Shown here: positions 43,442 through 53,027 of the stretch, in pieces
Layout of the letters: each line of letters begins with the position of its first letter
How positions within the stretch are numbered: position 1 is the stretch's first letter
NCBI RefSeq assembly: GCF_000423705.1
Contig: NZ_KE384083.1
Location: forward strand, 186,001 to 250,000
Source: Stappia stellulata DSM 5886
GTDB taxonomy: Bacteria > Pseudomonadota > Alphaproteobacteria > Rhizobiales > Stappiaceae
DNA: 64,000 bases
Direction: 5' to 3'
Program-made: the position numbers and the translations under genes
Notes under the pieces: generated by a model
What the model saw: the letters and a program-made list of their open reading frames with translations, nothing else
What the model was told of the DNA's origin: nothing
Database searches by the model: none

Positions 43442-44158
43442 ATGACAGAATTGCTTTTTCGCGACGACGCCTACCTTCGCACCTGCGAGGCAACCGTCTC
43501 CGCCATCACGGATCGCGGCGGCATCGTGCTCGACCGGACCGTGTTCTATGCAACCGGCGGCGGACAGCCCGGCGACAGCGGCACGCTGGAGCGTGCCGAT
43601 GGCGAGGCGGTGACCCTGGCGACCGCCGTCTACGGCGAGGACCGGTCCCAGATCGTGCATGTGCCCGCCGAAGGCAGCGCCCTTCCGCACGTCGGCGAGA
43701 AAGTGGTGCTGCATCTCGACTGGGCACGGCGTTACCGTTTGATGCGGGTGCACACCGCGCTTCATCTTCTGTCCGTGGTGCTCCCCTTCCCCGTCACCGG
43801 CGGGCAGATCTCCGACGGCGACGGACGGCTCGATTTCGACCTGCCCGAGGCGGTGCTGGACAAGGAGGAGATCGCGGCAAAGGTGAACGAGATCTCCGCC
43901 GGCGATCATGCGATCACCAGCGAATGGATCACCGACGCCGAACTCGAGGCGAACCCCGACCTGGTGAAGACCATGAGCGTCAAGCCGCCGATGGGCTCTG
44001 GCCGCGTGCGCCTCATTCGCATCGGTGCGGACATCGATCTCCAGCCCTGCGGCGGCACCCACGTCAGCCGCACCTCGGAGATCGGGCCGATCGAGGTACC
44101 CAAGATCGAAAAGAAGGGCCGGCAGAACCGCCGGGTCCGCATTCGCCTTATCGACTGA
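43442..44158 (+). CDS. Alanyl-tRNA editing protein AlaX
   Basis: 238 aa, stand-alone editing domain. The Zn site is formed by HTALHLL (HxxxH) and CGGTHVSRTSEIG. The N-terminal FYATGGGQPGDSG loop matches AlaRS editing domains. It hydrolyses Ser- or Gly-tRNA(Ala). The start ATG at 43442 is preferred because the upstream frame overlaps the spacer without conserved sequence. Confidence 0.93.
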   Translation: MTELLFRDDAYLRTCEATVSAITDRGGIVLDRTVFYATGGGQPGDSGTLERADGEAVTLATAVYGEDRSQIVHVPAEGSALPHVGEKVVLHLDWARRYRLMRVHTALHLLSVVLPFPVTGGQISDGDGRLDFDLPEAVLDKEEIAAKVNEISAGDHAITSEWITDAELEANPDLVKTMSVKPPMGSGRVRLIRIGADIDLQPCGGTHVSRTSEIGPIEVPKIEKKGRQNRRVRIRLID

Positions 44159-44195
44159 TCCGCCCTGCCAGCCGCTTTTCCGGAGCTCGTCCTTC

Positions 44196-45038
44196 ATGTC
44201 CAGTTCGCCCCTCGTCTCCCCCGCCTGGCTCGCCGGCAAGCTTGCCTCCCCGGATGTCGTCGTGGTCAACGCCTGGCTGCCGCCGGTCGGAGAGCCCGAC
44301 GCCCAGCCGGAATACGGCACGGGCCACATTCCCGGCGCGGTGTTCTTCGACGTGAACGCGATCAGCGATCCGGCAAGCGACCTGCCGCACATGCTGCCGC
44401 CGGCGCATGTCTTTTCTTCCATGATGCGCAAGCTCGGCATCGGCGACGGCCAGACCATCGTCATCTACGACGGCGTCGGCCTGTATTCCGCCGCGCGCGT
44501 GTGGTGGATGTTCCGCGCCATGGGGGTGGAGGATGTCTTCGTGCTCGATGGCGGCCTGCCGCGCTGGCAGGCCGAGGGCCATCCGGTCGAGGACATGGAC
44601 CCGGCCCCGCGTGGCGACCGGCATTTCACCGCCCGCCTCAACCACGGCCTGGTCGCCGACCGCGCCAAGGTCGCCCGTACGCTGGAGGCCGGCGGACAGG
44701 TGCTCGATGCCCGCTCGCGCGGCCGGTTCGCCGGAAGCGACCCCGAACCGCGCGCGGGGCTTCGCGGCGGACATATGCCGGGTGCGATGAACCTGCCCTT
44801 CAGCGAGCTGATGCGCGACGGTCGGCTGAAAGACACGCAGGCGCTCAAAGCCGCCTTCGATGCGGCGGGCGTCGACCGTTCGAAACCGGTCGTCACCACC
44901 TGCGGATCCGGCGTCACCGCCGCGATCCTGTCGCTGGCGCTGTCGGTCACCGGACAGAACAAGGCGCCTGTCTACGACGGTTCCTGGACCGACTGGGGCG
45001 GGCGCGAGGATACGCCCGTTGCCACCGGCGACAGCTGA
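44196..45038 (+). CDS. sseA: 3-mercaptopyruvate/thiosulfate sulfurtransferase (SseA-type, two rhodanese domains)
   Basis: 280 aa with two rhodanese domains. The inactive first domain covers about residues 10-130, and the second carries the active-site loop TTCGSGVTAAILSLAL (Cys near residue 232). The CGSGVTA loop is typical of 3-mercaptopyruvate sulfurtransferases rather than thiosulfate rhodaneses. It follows alaX by 37 bp. Confidence 0.92.
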   Translation: MSSSPLVSPAWLAGKLASPDVVVVNAWLPPVGEPDAQPEYGTGHIPGAVFFDVNAISDPASDLPHMLPPAHVFSSMMRKLGIGDGQTIVIYDGVGLYSAARVWWMFRAMGVEDVFVLDGGLPRWQAEGHPVEDMDPAPRGDRHFTARLNHGLVADRAKVARTLEAGGQVLDARSRGRFAGSDPEPRAGLRGGHMPGAMNLPFSELMRDGRLKDTQALKAAFDAAGVDRSKPVVTTCGSGVTAAILSLALSVTGQNKAPVYDGSWTDWGGREDTPVATGDS

Positions 45039-45190
45039 CCCCGACACGGCGGTCCGCCACGTCGATTGTGGGACAAGGGCGCGTCGCAAATTCAACACTG
45101 CCGGCGCGCCGGGTCTTCTAGCCTCGCGCCGGCTCTCACGAAGAAAACCGCCGGGCCCTGTCGAAACCCGGCCGCAGGAGGACTGGGGTT

Positions 45191-46861
45191 ATGGCGAGCG
45201 ATATCGAGATTGCGCGCGCGGCGAAGACACGGCCGATTGCGGAGATTGGTGAAAAACTCGGCATTCCCGCCGAAGCCCTGGAGAGCTACGGCTCCACCAA
45301 GGCAAAGGTGCGCTCCGACTTCATCAAGAGCCTTTCCGACCGTCCCGACGGCAAGCTCGTGCTCGTCACCGCAATCAACCCGACACCCGCCGGCGAAGGC
45401 AAGACGACAACCTCGGTCGGCCTGGGCGACGGCCTCAACCGCATCGGCAAGAAAGCCGCGATCTGCCTGCGCGAACCCTCGCTCGGCCCCTGCTTCGGCA
45501 TGAAGGGTGGCGCTGCCGGCGGCGGCCATGCCCAGGTCGTGCCGATGGAAGACATCAACCTCCATTTCACCGGCGACTTCCACGCCATCACCTCGGCCCA
45601 CAATCTGCTGTCGGCCCTGATCGACAATCACATCTACTGGGGCAATGCGCTGGACATCGACGTACGTCGCATCACCTGGCGCCGCGTGATGGACATGAAC
45701 GACCGCTCGTTGCGCCAGATCGTGTCCTCGCTCGGCGGCGTTGCCAACGGCTATCCGCGCGAGGCCGGCTTCGACATCACCGTGGCCTCCGAGATCATGG
45801 CCATCTTGTGCCTTGCGGCCGATCTTGACGACCTGCAAGCACGGCTCGGCGACATCGTCGTCGGCTATCGCCGCGACCGCACGGCCGTCACCGCCCGCGA
45901 TCTGGAGGCCGATGGCGCCATGACCGTCCTGCTCAAGGAGGCGATGCAGCCGAACCTCGTGCAGACGCTGGAAAACAACCCCGCCTTCATCCACGGTGGC
46001 CCCTTCGCCAACATCGCCCACGGCTGCAATTCCGTCGTGGCGACGAAGACCGCGCTGAAGCTCGCTGACTATGTGGTGACGGAGGCCGGCTTCGGAGCGG
46101 ACCTCGGCGCGGAGAAATTCTTCGACATCAAGTGCCGCAAGGCGGGCCTTTCGCCTTCGGCCGCCGTGATCGTGGCCACCATTCGCGCCCTGAAAATGAA
46201 CGGGGGCGTCGGCAAGGACGATCTGGGCAAGGAAAACGTCGAGGCTCTGAAAAAGGGCTGCGTGAACCTCGGACGCCACATCGAGAACGTGAAGCAGTTC
46301 GGCGTGCCTGTCGTCGTGGCGATCAACCACTTCGTCACCGACACGGACGCCGAGGTCGCCGCGATCCGGGAGTATGCGAAGGAGCAAGGCGTGGAGGCCA
46401 TCCTGTGCCAGCACTGGGCGAAGGGGTCGGAGGGAACCGAAGAGCTTGCCCGCAAGGTGGTTGAAATGGTCGACGGCGACAGTGCGCAATTCGCCCCGCT
46501 CTACGAAGACGACCTTCCGCTGTTCGAGAAGATCCAGACCGTCGCGCGGCGCATCTATCGTGCCGACGAGGCAATCGCGGAAAAGACGGTGCGCGACCAG
46601 TTGCACAAGTGGGAGGCCGACGGCTTCGGTCATCTGCCGGTGTGCATGGCCAAGACCCAGTATTCCTTCTCAACCGACCCGAACCTGCGCGGCGCACCGA
46701 CGGGACACACCGTGCCGGTGCGCGAGGTGCGCCTGTCGGCCGGGGCCGGCTTCATCGTCGCAATCTGCGGGGAAATCATGACGATGCCGGGTCTGCCGAA
46801 GATCCCTTCGGCGAACCACATCCGGCTTGACGACGCCGGATCGATCGAGGGCCTTTTTTAG
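45191..46861 (+). CDS. fhs: Formate-tetrahydrofolate ligase
   Basis: 556 aa, full length. ATP loop [56 protein letters not shown] and IATVRALK-like regions are diagnostic of Fhs. It makes 10-formyl-THF from formate, ATP and THF. AGGAG lies 10 bases before the ATG, and a perfect terminator follows the stop. It links to the methyl-THF genes 7 kb downstream and to tungsten uptake through formate metabolism. Confidence 0.97.
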   Translation: MASDIEIARAAKTRPIAEIGEKLGIPAEALESYGSTKAKVRSDFIKSLSDRPDGKLVLVTAINPTPAGEGKTTTSVGLGDGLNRIGKKAAICLREPSLGPCFGMKGGAAGGGHAQVVPMEDINLHFTGDFHAITSAHNLLSALIDNHIYWGNALDIDVRRITWRRVMDMNDRSLRQIVSSLGGVANGYPREAGFDITVASEIMAILCLAADLDDLQARLGDIVVGYRRDRTAVTARDLEADGAMTVLLKEAMQPNLVQTLENNPAFIHGGPFANIAHGCNSVVATKTALKLADYVVTEAGFGADLGAEKFFDIKCRKAGLSPSAAVIVATIRALKMNGGVGKDDLGKENVEALKKGCVNLGRHIENVKQFGVPVVVAINHFVTDTDAEVAAIREYAKEQGVEAILCQHWAKGSEGTEELARKVVEMVDGDSAQFAPLYEDDLPLFEKIQTVARRIYRADEAIAEKTVRDQLHKWEADGFGHLPVCMAKTQYSFSTDPNLRGAPTGHTVPVREVRLSAGAGFIVAICGEIMTMPGLPKIPSANHIRLDDAGSIEGLF

Positions 46862-47162
46862 AAACCCTACGTCAGAAACATAATGAGCGCGGCCCGGGCC
46901 GCGCTTTTTTCCGGCCGGGGACCGACGCGGACCGGCACAACCGTTCCGTTTTTTCGCAAAATCGAATACACAGTGATATTTCTACCGATAATACAATTTA
47001 CAGGTCTTTAGACGCAGCGAATTCCCCACCTCAAAAACAAGATACATAAACAATATATACATTAAAATACTAGTGATTTTAAAATCTACTTCCTGTTTAT
47101 ATCAAATTAACTTTCTCGGTTGCAAGATCTTCGCAATTCGATTTCTTTCGAAAGGCTTGAAG
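46862..47162. other. AT-rich intergenic region before the PDC/MCP pair
   Basis: 301 bp: the fhs terminator, then about 200 bp of unusually AT-rich DNA (46960-47110), presumably the promoter of the chemoreceptor pair. No gene seen. Confidence 0.6.
46886..46910 (+). terminator. Rho-independent terminator of fhs
   Basis: Stem AGCGCGGCC/GGCCGCGCT around CG, then TTTTTT; 25 bp after the stop. Confidence 0.93.
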
Positions 47163-47765
47163 ATGCGCTTCCGACTTGCTGCTGTTAGTTTTGCGGTATT
47201 GACCCAAACCGTCCTGGCCGCCGACACGGCGCCAGACGCCACCGCGCTTCTGACACCGGACGTGGTCTCCGAGGTCCGCTCCTGGCTTGCCAATCCGATC
47301 GTCGCGCTGTCGGTGAACGCGCAGAACGACCTGCGCGGCCAACTCGCTCAGGGCGAGATCGATGCCCTCGACACCCAGTGGCGCAGTGAACGCGAAGCGG
47401 ACGACAAGCCGCTGATCGCCGCGACGCTGTCCGCTCCCCTGTCGATCTACCTGCTTCGCATCCAGGCAAAGTCGGTCGGCCTCTACCCCGAGATCTTCAT
47501 CATGGACGCAAACGGGCTGAACGTCGGCCAGAGTTCCATCACGGGCGACTACTGGCAGGGCGACGAGGCCAAGTTCCAGAAGACCTTCCCCAATGGCCCG
47601 GACGCCGTGTTCGTCGACGAACCGGAGTGGGACGGCGACAACAAGATCTGGCGCGCCCAGATGAACATGTCGATCGCCGACCCGCAGACCGGCAAGGCAA
47701 TCGGGGCGGCCACCATCGAATTCAACCTGACCGAACTCCAGCGGCGCATGTCCACCGGCTCTTAA
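47163..47765 (+). CDS. Exported PDC-like sensor protein
   Basis: 200 aa. Signal peptide (about residues 1-20, ending VLAADT). The remaining 180 residues resemble a periplasmic PDC/Cache sensor: [35 protein letters not shown] and the final [15 protein letters not shown] strand. There is no transmembrane anchor or signalling domain. The MCP gene starts 14 bp downstream. The ATG at 47163 is chosen over the upstream 47073, which lies in the AT-rich promoter. A periplasmic ligand-binding partner of the MCP is an inference. Confidence 0.8.
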   Translation: MRFRLAAVSFAVLTQTVLAADTAPDATALLTPDVVSEVRSWLANPIVALSVNAQNDLRGQLAQGEIDALDTQWRSEREADDKPLIAATLSAPLSIYLLRIQAKSVGLYPEIFIMDANGLNVGQSSITGDYWQGDEAKFQKTFPNGPDAVFVDEPEWDGDNKIWRAQMNMSIADPQTGKAIGAATIEFNLTELQRRMSTGS

Positions 47766-47779
47766 GGCGAAAGAAGATT

Positions 47780-49465
47780 ATGTTTCGAAATTTGTCAGTT
47801 AGCAAAAAGGGTGCGACTGCGTTTTTCGCACTCGCCCTCATCGGCGCGGCGTCGGGGATCGTCACCGCCGTGAACACCTCCGGCGCCCTGACCGAAGTCG
47901 GGACGGCGAACGAGCTTTCCCAGATGAGCGAAAAGGCCTATTCGCTCGACGCGCTGATCGTCGAGCAGGCGCTCGCGGTCAAGACGTTCCTGCTGACCGG
48001 CAACCGCGACTGGCTTGCCGAGGCCAACACGCACCGCACAATGATCCAGAGCGAGTTCCAGAACATCGGCGCGATGGTCTCTGCCGACCTGCCTTCCGAA
48101 ACGGCGCGCCTCGCCGACGTGCAAGGCGCATGGACGGACTGGAACAACAGGATCGCCGCGAAGCAGATCGAATACATGCGCAAGCCCGAGACTGTCGACC
48201 TGGCGCGCGCCATCGAGGTCACGAAGGACAGCACCGAGCTGCTGGAAGCGGTCCGCAACCGCTCCGAGGCCTTTTCCAACGCCATCGCCTCGCATCGGGC
48301 GGAATCGGTAGAACTCCAGAACGCGGCACTGTCGCTGGTCTGGGTGATCGCGGTCGCAAGCGCGGGCCTGATCACGACGGTCGCGATCCTTCTTGGTTTC
48401 CTCAACCACGCACTCGTCTCGCGGCCGCTGACCCAGCTTTGCGACATCACGCAAAAACTAGCCAAGGGCGACACGGACCAGAGCGTCGACTTCGGCAAGC
48501 GCACCGACGAGATCGGCTCGATGGGCCTGGCGCTCGACGTGTTCCGCGACAACCTGATCCGGACCCGTCAGCTGGAGGCCGATACCAGCCAGCAGCGTCT
48601 CGATGCGGAACGCCAGAAGCGCGATGAGATGGAACAGGTCGCCAGCGACTTCGAGGCGACCGTGATGACCATTTCGGATGAAATCATCGCGATGCTCGAC
48701 CGGTTGAGCGGCTCCTCGACGTCGCTCTCCGACATTGCCAACCAGACGAACGAGCAGTCCGTCTCCGTGTCGGCCGCGGCCGAACAGGCCACCACCAACG
48801 TCAACACGGTCGCCAGTGCCACGGAAGAGCTTTCCGCATCGATCCGCGCCATCACCGAGCAGGTGCGCACCTCCTCGGAGATCGCGCGCAAGGCGGAAAC
48901 CGAAGTCGGGCGCTCCAGCGAGGCGGTCGGAACCGTGCAGCGCGTCGTCGCGCGCATCGGCGACGTCACCAAGCTGATCACCGACATCGCCGAACAGACA
49001 AACCTCTTGGCGCTGAATGCCACCATCGAGGCGGCGCGTGCCGGAGAAGCAGGCAAGGGCTTCGCCGTCGTTGCCTCCGAGGTCAAGGCGCTCGCCGAAC
49101 AGACGGCAAAGGCGACCGAGGAAATCGATCGCCAGATTTCCGAAATGCGCGACGCGGCAGACGCCTCGACCTCCGCCTCGGACGTGGTCGCCGGCCTCGT
49201 GCAGGAGATCTCGGAAAACACCAACGCCATGTCGGGGGCAGCCGAAGAGCAGAATGTCGCGACCACGGAGATCGCCCGCAGCGTCGCCGAGGCCGCGCAG
49301 GGGACAGCCAGCGTGTCGGCATCGATCTCCCAGGTCAGCCATGGCGCCGGCGAAACGGGTCGCCTCAGCTCGGACATGAAGGCGTCTGTCGGCCAGTTGC
49401 ACGAACGCTCCGACAATCTCCAGCTGGCGATGCGCGAGTTCCTGACCAAAGTCCGCGCGGCGTAA
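47780..49465 (+). CDS. Methyl-accepting chemotaxis protein
   Basis: 561 aa. The first membrane helix covers residues about 12-32, then a periplasmic helical domain of about 160 residues, and the second helix lies near residues 190-212. A HAMP domain follows ([18 protein letters not shown]) and the cytoplasmic signalling domain with the hairpin tip [30 protein letters not shown] split here as two conserved blocks. No C-terminal CheR pentapeptide is present (ends TKVRAA). It is encoded directly after the PDC-like protein. Confidence 0.95.
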   Translation: MFRNLSVSKKGATAFFALALIGAASGIVTAVNTSGALTEVGTANELSQMSEKAYSLDALIVEQALAVKTFLLTGNRDWLAEANTHRTMIQSEFQNIGAMVSADLPSETARLADVQGAWTDWNNRIAAKQIEYMRKPETVDLARAIEVTKDSTELLEAVRNRSEAFSNAIASHRAESVELQNAALSLVWVIAVASAGLITTVAILLGFLNHALVSRPLTQLCDITQKLAKGDTDQSVDFGKRTDEIGSMGLALDVFRDNLIRTRQLEADTSQQRLDAERQKRDEMEQVASDFEATVMTISDEIIAMLDRLSGSSTSLSDIANQTNEQSVSVSAAAEQATTNVNTVASATEELSASIRAITEQVRTSSEIARKAETEVGRSSEAVGTVQRVVARIGDVTKLITDIAEQTNLLALNATIEAARAGEAGKGFAVVASEVKALAEQTAKATEEIDRQISEMRDAADASTSASDVVAGLVQEISENTNAMSGAAEEQNVATTEIARSVAEAAQGTASVSASISQVSHGAGETGRLSSDMKASVGQLHERSDNLQLAMREFLTKVRAA

Positions 49466-49488
49466 GCCGTCCGCACCCCGTAACGACG

Positions 49489-49517
49489 AAAGGCGGAGCC
49501 CCGGCTCCGCCTTTTTT
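49489..49517 (+). terminator. Rho-independent terminator of the MCP gene
   Basis: AAAGGCGGAGCC / GGCTCCGCC hairpin followed by TTTTTT, 24 bp after the stop. Confidence 0.93.
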
Positions 49518-49546
49518 CGTTCCGGGATCAGGCGTCCCCCGCCCTT

Positions 49547-49728
49547 TTGCCTACCTTTCGGCACCGACAGGCATACACTCTTTTCGACGGCGGCAAGACC
49601 GACAAGGTCACCCTGCCCGGGCCGATCCCGGCCAAGGCGTTCTGGTCCTTCGTCGCTTACGATAACCAGACGCGATCGCTGCTCGAAACGTCGCAGAAAC
49701 TGGCAGGCATCGACAGCAACGACACATC
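49547..49728 (+). pseudogene. Remnant of a DUF1254/DUF1214 family gene
   Basis: About 60 codons read LFDGGKTDKVTLPGPIPAKA, then FWSFVAYDNQTRSLLETSQK. These are the core phrases of the C-terminal DUF1214 domain, which in intact proteins is preceded by several hundred residues. Here nothing of the family lies upstream, and the C-terminal NWIQT-like ending is missing. The frame continues into unrelated sequence overlapping the next gene, so this is a decayed fragment. Confidence 0.7.
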
Positions 49729-49866
49729 GCTGAAAATCGGGCGACTTCGAACCGGAGACCTGGGTGTGGCCCCGGAAATGGGGGCGACATGGCATCCGAA
49801 AACGGCAATGCGCATCGCAAGAAACGGCAGGCCGGGCGGTCTTATTGCCCGGTCGCGGTGCTCGTC

Positions 49867-50934
49867 TCACCGCCCCAGGCTTGCACTCACCACGAGGTCC
49901 GCTGCCGCCGGTGAACAGGCAATCGGCGTGTCGTGCAGGATCGCAAGCCGTGTCAGCGCCATCAGGTCGACGTCGCTGGCGTGATGGCCGTGCGGATCGG
50001 CGAAAAAGATCACCGCATCGAGTTCACCGGTGGCAACAAGCGCGCCCAGCTGCTGGTCACCGCCGTGAGAGCCGCGCTGCAGCCGGTGGATGGCGAGATC
50101 CGGCACAGCCTCCAGCAGCATCGCGCCGGTGCCGCCGGTGGAGATCAGCTTCTGGCGCCGCAGGACGTCGGCGTGACGGGCGACCCAGGCGCGCAATTGC
50201 GTCTTGCGGGCGTTGTGCGCGACGAGTGCGATGCGGCGCGGGGCGGTGGAGCGGGCGCGGGCCTTGAGCGTCAGCGCCAGGATCGCGCGCACCTGGGCCG
50301 TCAGCCCCTCTTCGGGGGCTGCGAACTGGCCCTTGAGCGCCGCCGTGCCGACGGTGAAGCCGGCGCCGCCCGCTTCCGCCACCGCCTCGATACGCTCTGC
50401 CCGGTCGATGCTGCCGGCCATGATCACCGGCTTGTCGACCGCGGAGCAGACGCTGGCCATCAATGCGCGCACATCGCCGTCGAAGCGGTAGGCGAGCAGA
50501 TCGAAGCCGTCGACGCTTTCCAGGTCCGCAAGGCGTCGGGCGCTGTCGGTGATGGTTTCGACGGTGCCGGAGAGAACGCTCGGATGACCGACGATGTCAC
50601 CGGGAAAGGGATAGTAGCGCACCGGATGGGGTTTCAGCATCGGCGCGATCTCGGCCGCGCGCGTGCCGCCGAGCAGGCAATCCACCTCCAGTTCGATGGC
50701 AGCGCGCGCCGAACGCCGCTCGCTTTCGCCATCGAGGCTGACGACCTCGAGATAGGCGCGCCCTCCGGCCGAACGGATCTCCCGTGCCAGCGCCTTCAGC
50801 TCGCCGACGGGCAGGCCGACGTCCTTGAAACCGATGTGCCGCGCGCCGCCGGCCAGCACCTCGTCCAGCCGGCGCCGCGCGTCGGGGACCGTGCTGTCGT
50901 CCTCTGTCAGCATGAAGATGAAATCGAAGGCCAT
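49867..50934 (-). CDS. Fusion of a TIM-barrel-like domain and a methylglyoxal-synthase-like domain
   Basis: 355 aa in one uninterrupted frame. Residues about 1-220 look like a (beta/alpha)8 barrel (HIGFKDVGLPVGELKALARE, YLEVVSLDGESERRSARAAI, ending GGAGFTVGTAALKGQF). Residues about 232-355 match methylglyoxal synthase: IALVAHNARKTQLRAWVARH, STGGTGAMLLEAV, RGSHGGDQQLGALVATGELD, IFFADPHGHH and ACSPAAADLVVS, with GDQQ and the His of the active site kept. Divergent from the corrinoid-protein gene. The combined activity is unknown. Confidence 0.82.
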   Translation of the reverse strand: MAFDFIFMLTEDDSTVPDARRRLDEVLAGGARHIGFKDVGLPVGELKALAREIRSAGGRAYLEVVSLDGESERRSARAAIELEVDCLLGGTRAAEIAPMLKPHPVRYYPFPGDIVGHPSVLSGTVETITDSARRLADLESVDGFDLLAYRFDGDVRALMASVCSAVDKPVIMAGSIDRAERIEAVAEAGGAGFTVGTAALKGQFAAPEEGLTAQVRAILALTLKARARSTAPRRIALVAHNARKTQLRAWVARHADVLRRQKLISTGGTGAMLLEAVPDLAIHRLQRGSHGGDQQLGALVATGELDAVIFFADPHGHHASDVDLMALTRLAILHDTPIACSPAAADLVVSASLGR

Positions 50935-51127
50935 CTGGTTTCGGTTCCTTCCGTCGTGCCGGCGAAATCCGGGCTCGAAGGCCACACGGCCGCGAAGCCG
51001 GTGGCTCGCAGCAGCCTCTGTCGCACCGGAGACCCCGCATGTCGCTTTGACGATATCGACGCGGCGGCGCAGCGCTCACAGTAATATCACCTAGATATAC
51101 ATGTCCCTCCCGCATGTGGAGCGCCGA

Positions 51128-51835
51128 ATGTCGGAAGAAGAAGACCTCGATCTCGCGTCCCTGTCCGACGATGATCTCGTCGAGCAGATGCATGACGATC
51201 TTTATGACGGCCTCAAGGACGAAATCGTCGAGGGCGTGAACATCCTGCTGGGCCGCGGCTGGACACCCTACGAGGTGCTGACCAAGGCGCTTGTCGAGGG
51301 CATGCGCATCGTCGGAGTCGACTTTCGCGACGGCATCCTCTTCGTGCCGGAAGTGTTGATGTCGGCCAATGCCATGAAGGCCGGCATGCTGATCCTGCGC
51401 CCGCTTCTGGCGGAAACCGGCGCGCCGAAGGTCGGCAAGATGGTGATCGGCACCGTCAAGGGCGACATCCACGACATCGGCAAGAACCTCGTCTCCATGA
51501 TGATGGAGGGCGCCGGCTTCGAGGTGATCGACATCGGCATCAACAACCCGGTCGAGAACTATCTGGCGGCGCTCGAGGAGCACAAGCCCGACATCCTCGG
51601 CATGTCGGCGCTGCTCACCACCACCATGCCCTACATGAAGGTGGTGATCGACGCGATGGTCGAGAAAGGCATTCGCGACGACTACATCGTCATGGTCGGC
51701 GGAGCGCCGCTCAACGAAGAATTCGGCCAGGCCGTCGGCGCGGACGCCTATGGCCGCGATGCCGCCGTCACCGTCGAACTCGCCAAGGACCTGATCGCAC
51801 GGCGGCACAACCAGTTGGCCGCCCGCGCGGGCTAG
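51128..51835 (+). CDS. Corrinoid (B12-binding) methyltransferase protein, MtbC/MetH-module type
   Basis: 235 aa. The N-terminal helical cap spans about residues 1-90, followed by the cobalamin-binding Rossmann domain with the DxHxxG motif in GTVKGDIHDIGKNLVSMMM and the conserved SALLTTTMPYMKVVI and MVGGAPLN segments. The His ligates cobalt of the methyl carrier. I place the start at ATG 51128, preceded by GGAG, rather than 51101. It begins the plus-strand methyl-transfer cluster. Confidence 0.93.
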   Translation: MSEEEDLDLASLSDDDLVEQMHDDLYDGLKDEIVEGVNILLGRGWTPYEVLTKALVEGMRIVGVDFRDGILFVPEVLMSANAMKAGMLILRPLLAETGAPKVGKMVIGTVKGDIHDIGKNLVSMMMEGAGFEVIDIGINNPVENYLAALEEHKPDILGMSALLTTTMPYMKVVIDAMVEKGIRDDYIVMVGGAPLNEEFGQAVGADAYGRDAAVTVELAKDLIARRHNQLAARAG

Positions 51836-51838
51836 GAC

Positions 51839-52468
51839 ATGAGCCGCCCGGCCCCGGACACGCAGTCGCCCGGCCCCGTGCCGGGCGGTCGCGTTCTGGT
51901 CATCGCCTGCGGCGCGCTGGCCAACGAGGTGCTGGCGATCACGCGCCAGCACGGATTGACCCACATCGACCTTCAGTGCCTGCCCGCCCAGCTTCACAAC
52001 CGGCCGGAAAAGATCCCCGACGCCGTGCGCCGGGCAATCCACGTCGCGCGCCACGACTATGAGCGTATCCTGATCGGCTACGGCGATTGCGGCACCGGCG
52101 GGCTTCTCGACAAGGTGCTCGAAGACGAAGGCGTGGAGCGGATCGAGGGCGCGCATTGCTATGCGTTCTTCGCCGGCCTCGATGTCTTCGACGCGGAAGC
52201 GGAGAGCGAGCCCGGCACCTTTTACCTCACCGACTTTCTCGCCCGCCACTTCGAGACGCTGGTGATCCGGCCGCTCGGCCTCGACACCCACCCGGAGCTG
52301 CGCGACGCCTATTTCGGCAACTACACGCGCCTGCTCTATCTGGTCCAGGCGCCCGACCCGGCCCTCGAGGCGCGGGCGCGGGCGGCGGCCGAGCGCATCG
52401 GCCTTGCCTATGCGCAGCGCCACACCGGCTACGGCCTCCTGGAGGCCCGGCTCAGGCAGCACGCCTGA
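51839..52468 (+). CDS. DUF1638 family protein
   Basis: 209 aa. It contains VLVIACGALANEVLAITRQHG, PAQLHNRPEKIPDAVR, ILIGYGDCGTGGLLD and EGAHCYAFFAGLDVF, typical of DUF1638. Members of this family are regularly next to corrinoid methyltransferase genes. The Cys in YGDCGTGG and the HCYAF motif suggest a metal or corrinoid-related role, which is unproven. It starts three bases after the corrinoid protein. Confidence 0.9.
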   Translation: MSRPAPDTQSPGPVPGGRVLVIACGALANEVLAITRQHGLTHIDLQCLPAQLHNRPEKIPDAVRRAIHVARHDYERILIGYGDCGTGGLLDKVLEDEGVERIEGAHCYAFFAGLDVFDAEAESEPGTFYLTDFLARHFETLVIRPLGLDTHPELRDAYFGNYTRLLYLVQAPDPALEARARAAAERIGLAYAQRHTGYGLLEARLRQHA

Positions 52469-52519
52469 CGACGGCGACGCCTGACCTTCGATGTCGGACA
52501 CCCGCCGGCAGGCAGCCCG

Positions 52520-52540
52520 GCGGGGCGTCTCAAGCCCCGC
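52520..52540 (+). terminator. Hairpin after the DUF1638 gene
   Basis: GCGGGGC/GCCCCGC, 7-bp stem with a 7-nt loop and no T run. It lies 52 bp after the stop, within a 259-bp spacer before the next gene. Possibly an attenuator or processing site splitting the cluster. Confidence 0.4.
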
Positions 52541-52727
52541 TCCCAAGTGTTCCCGCCCCGGTTTTACGACGCACTACGGAACACGCGCGCCCCAATACAT
52601 GGCCTCCAAGAAAAACGGCGGCGTCATCCTGTCGCATTCAGGATTACGCGTGTCGTCTGTGCACCGATGACATGCCGGTTCGCGGGCATCATGGCCTTGA
52701 TGGCAACACGGCTCACGGAGCGGCCCG

Positions 52728-53027
52728 GTGGCGCAGAAGACAATCGTTTTTTGGCGGGACATCCCCGCCCAGGTGCTGGTCAGGGCCGGGCGCAAGACCG
52801 CTCGGCGCGAGTTGCCCGAGCGCTTCATTCACGCAATCGACCGGTGCGCCATGACGATCGGCGCGAAGGACAGCGATGCCTATCTGGCCGAATGGCGACG
52901 CGGCGCGCCCGAGAGCGTCGGCGACGACCTTGAGCAGGAGGCGGACGCCGCCCTTGCGGATCTCGATGCGACCTACACACAAGAGCGTTTGAAGGCGCTC
53001 ATCACCTCCGGAGGGCATGCGACATGA
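52728..53027 (+). CDS. Small 'virulence factor' family protein of the methyl-transfer cluster
   Basis: 99 aa, GTG start with GGAG upstream. It begins AQKTIVFWRDIPAQVLVRAG and continues RRELPERFIHAIDRCAM with AYLAEWRR, the pattern of the short pfam 'Virulence_fact' family. That name is historical, and the function is unknown. Its stop overlaps the MetF-like ATG by 4 bp, so the two are translationally coupled, as in other corrinoid/folate clusters. Confidence 0.82.
   Translation: MAQKTIVFWRDIPAQVLVRAGRKTARRELPERFIHAIDRCAMTIGAKDSDAYLAEWRRGAPESVGDDLEQEADAALADLDATYTQERLKALITSGGHAT

Noticed and set aside
52469-52727. Possible extra gene or CRISPR-like repeat in the spacer before the 99-aa protein.
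   Set aside because: No regular repeat spacing and no frame with plausible protein features; only one hairpin stands out.
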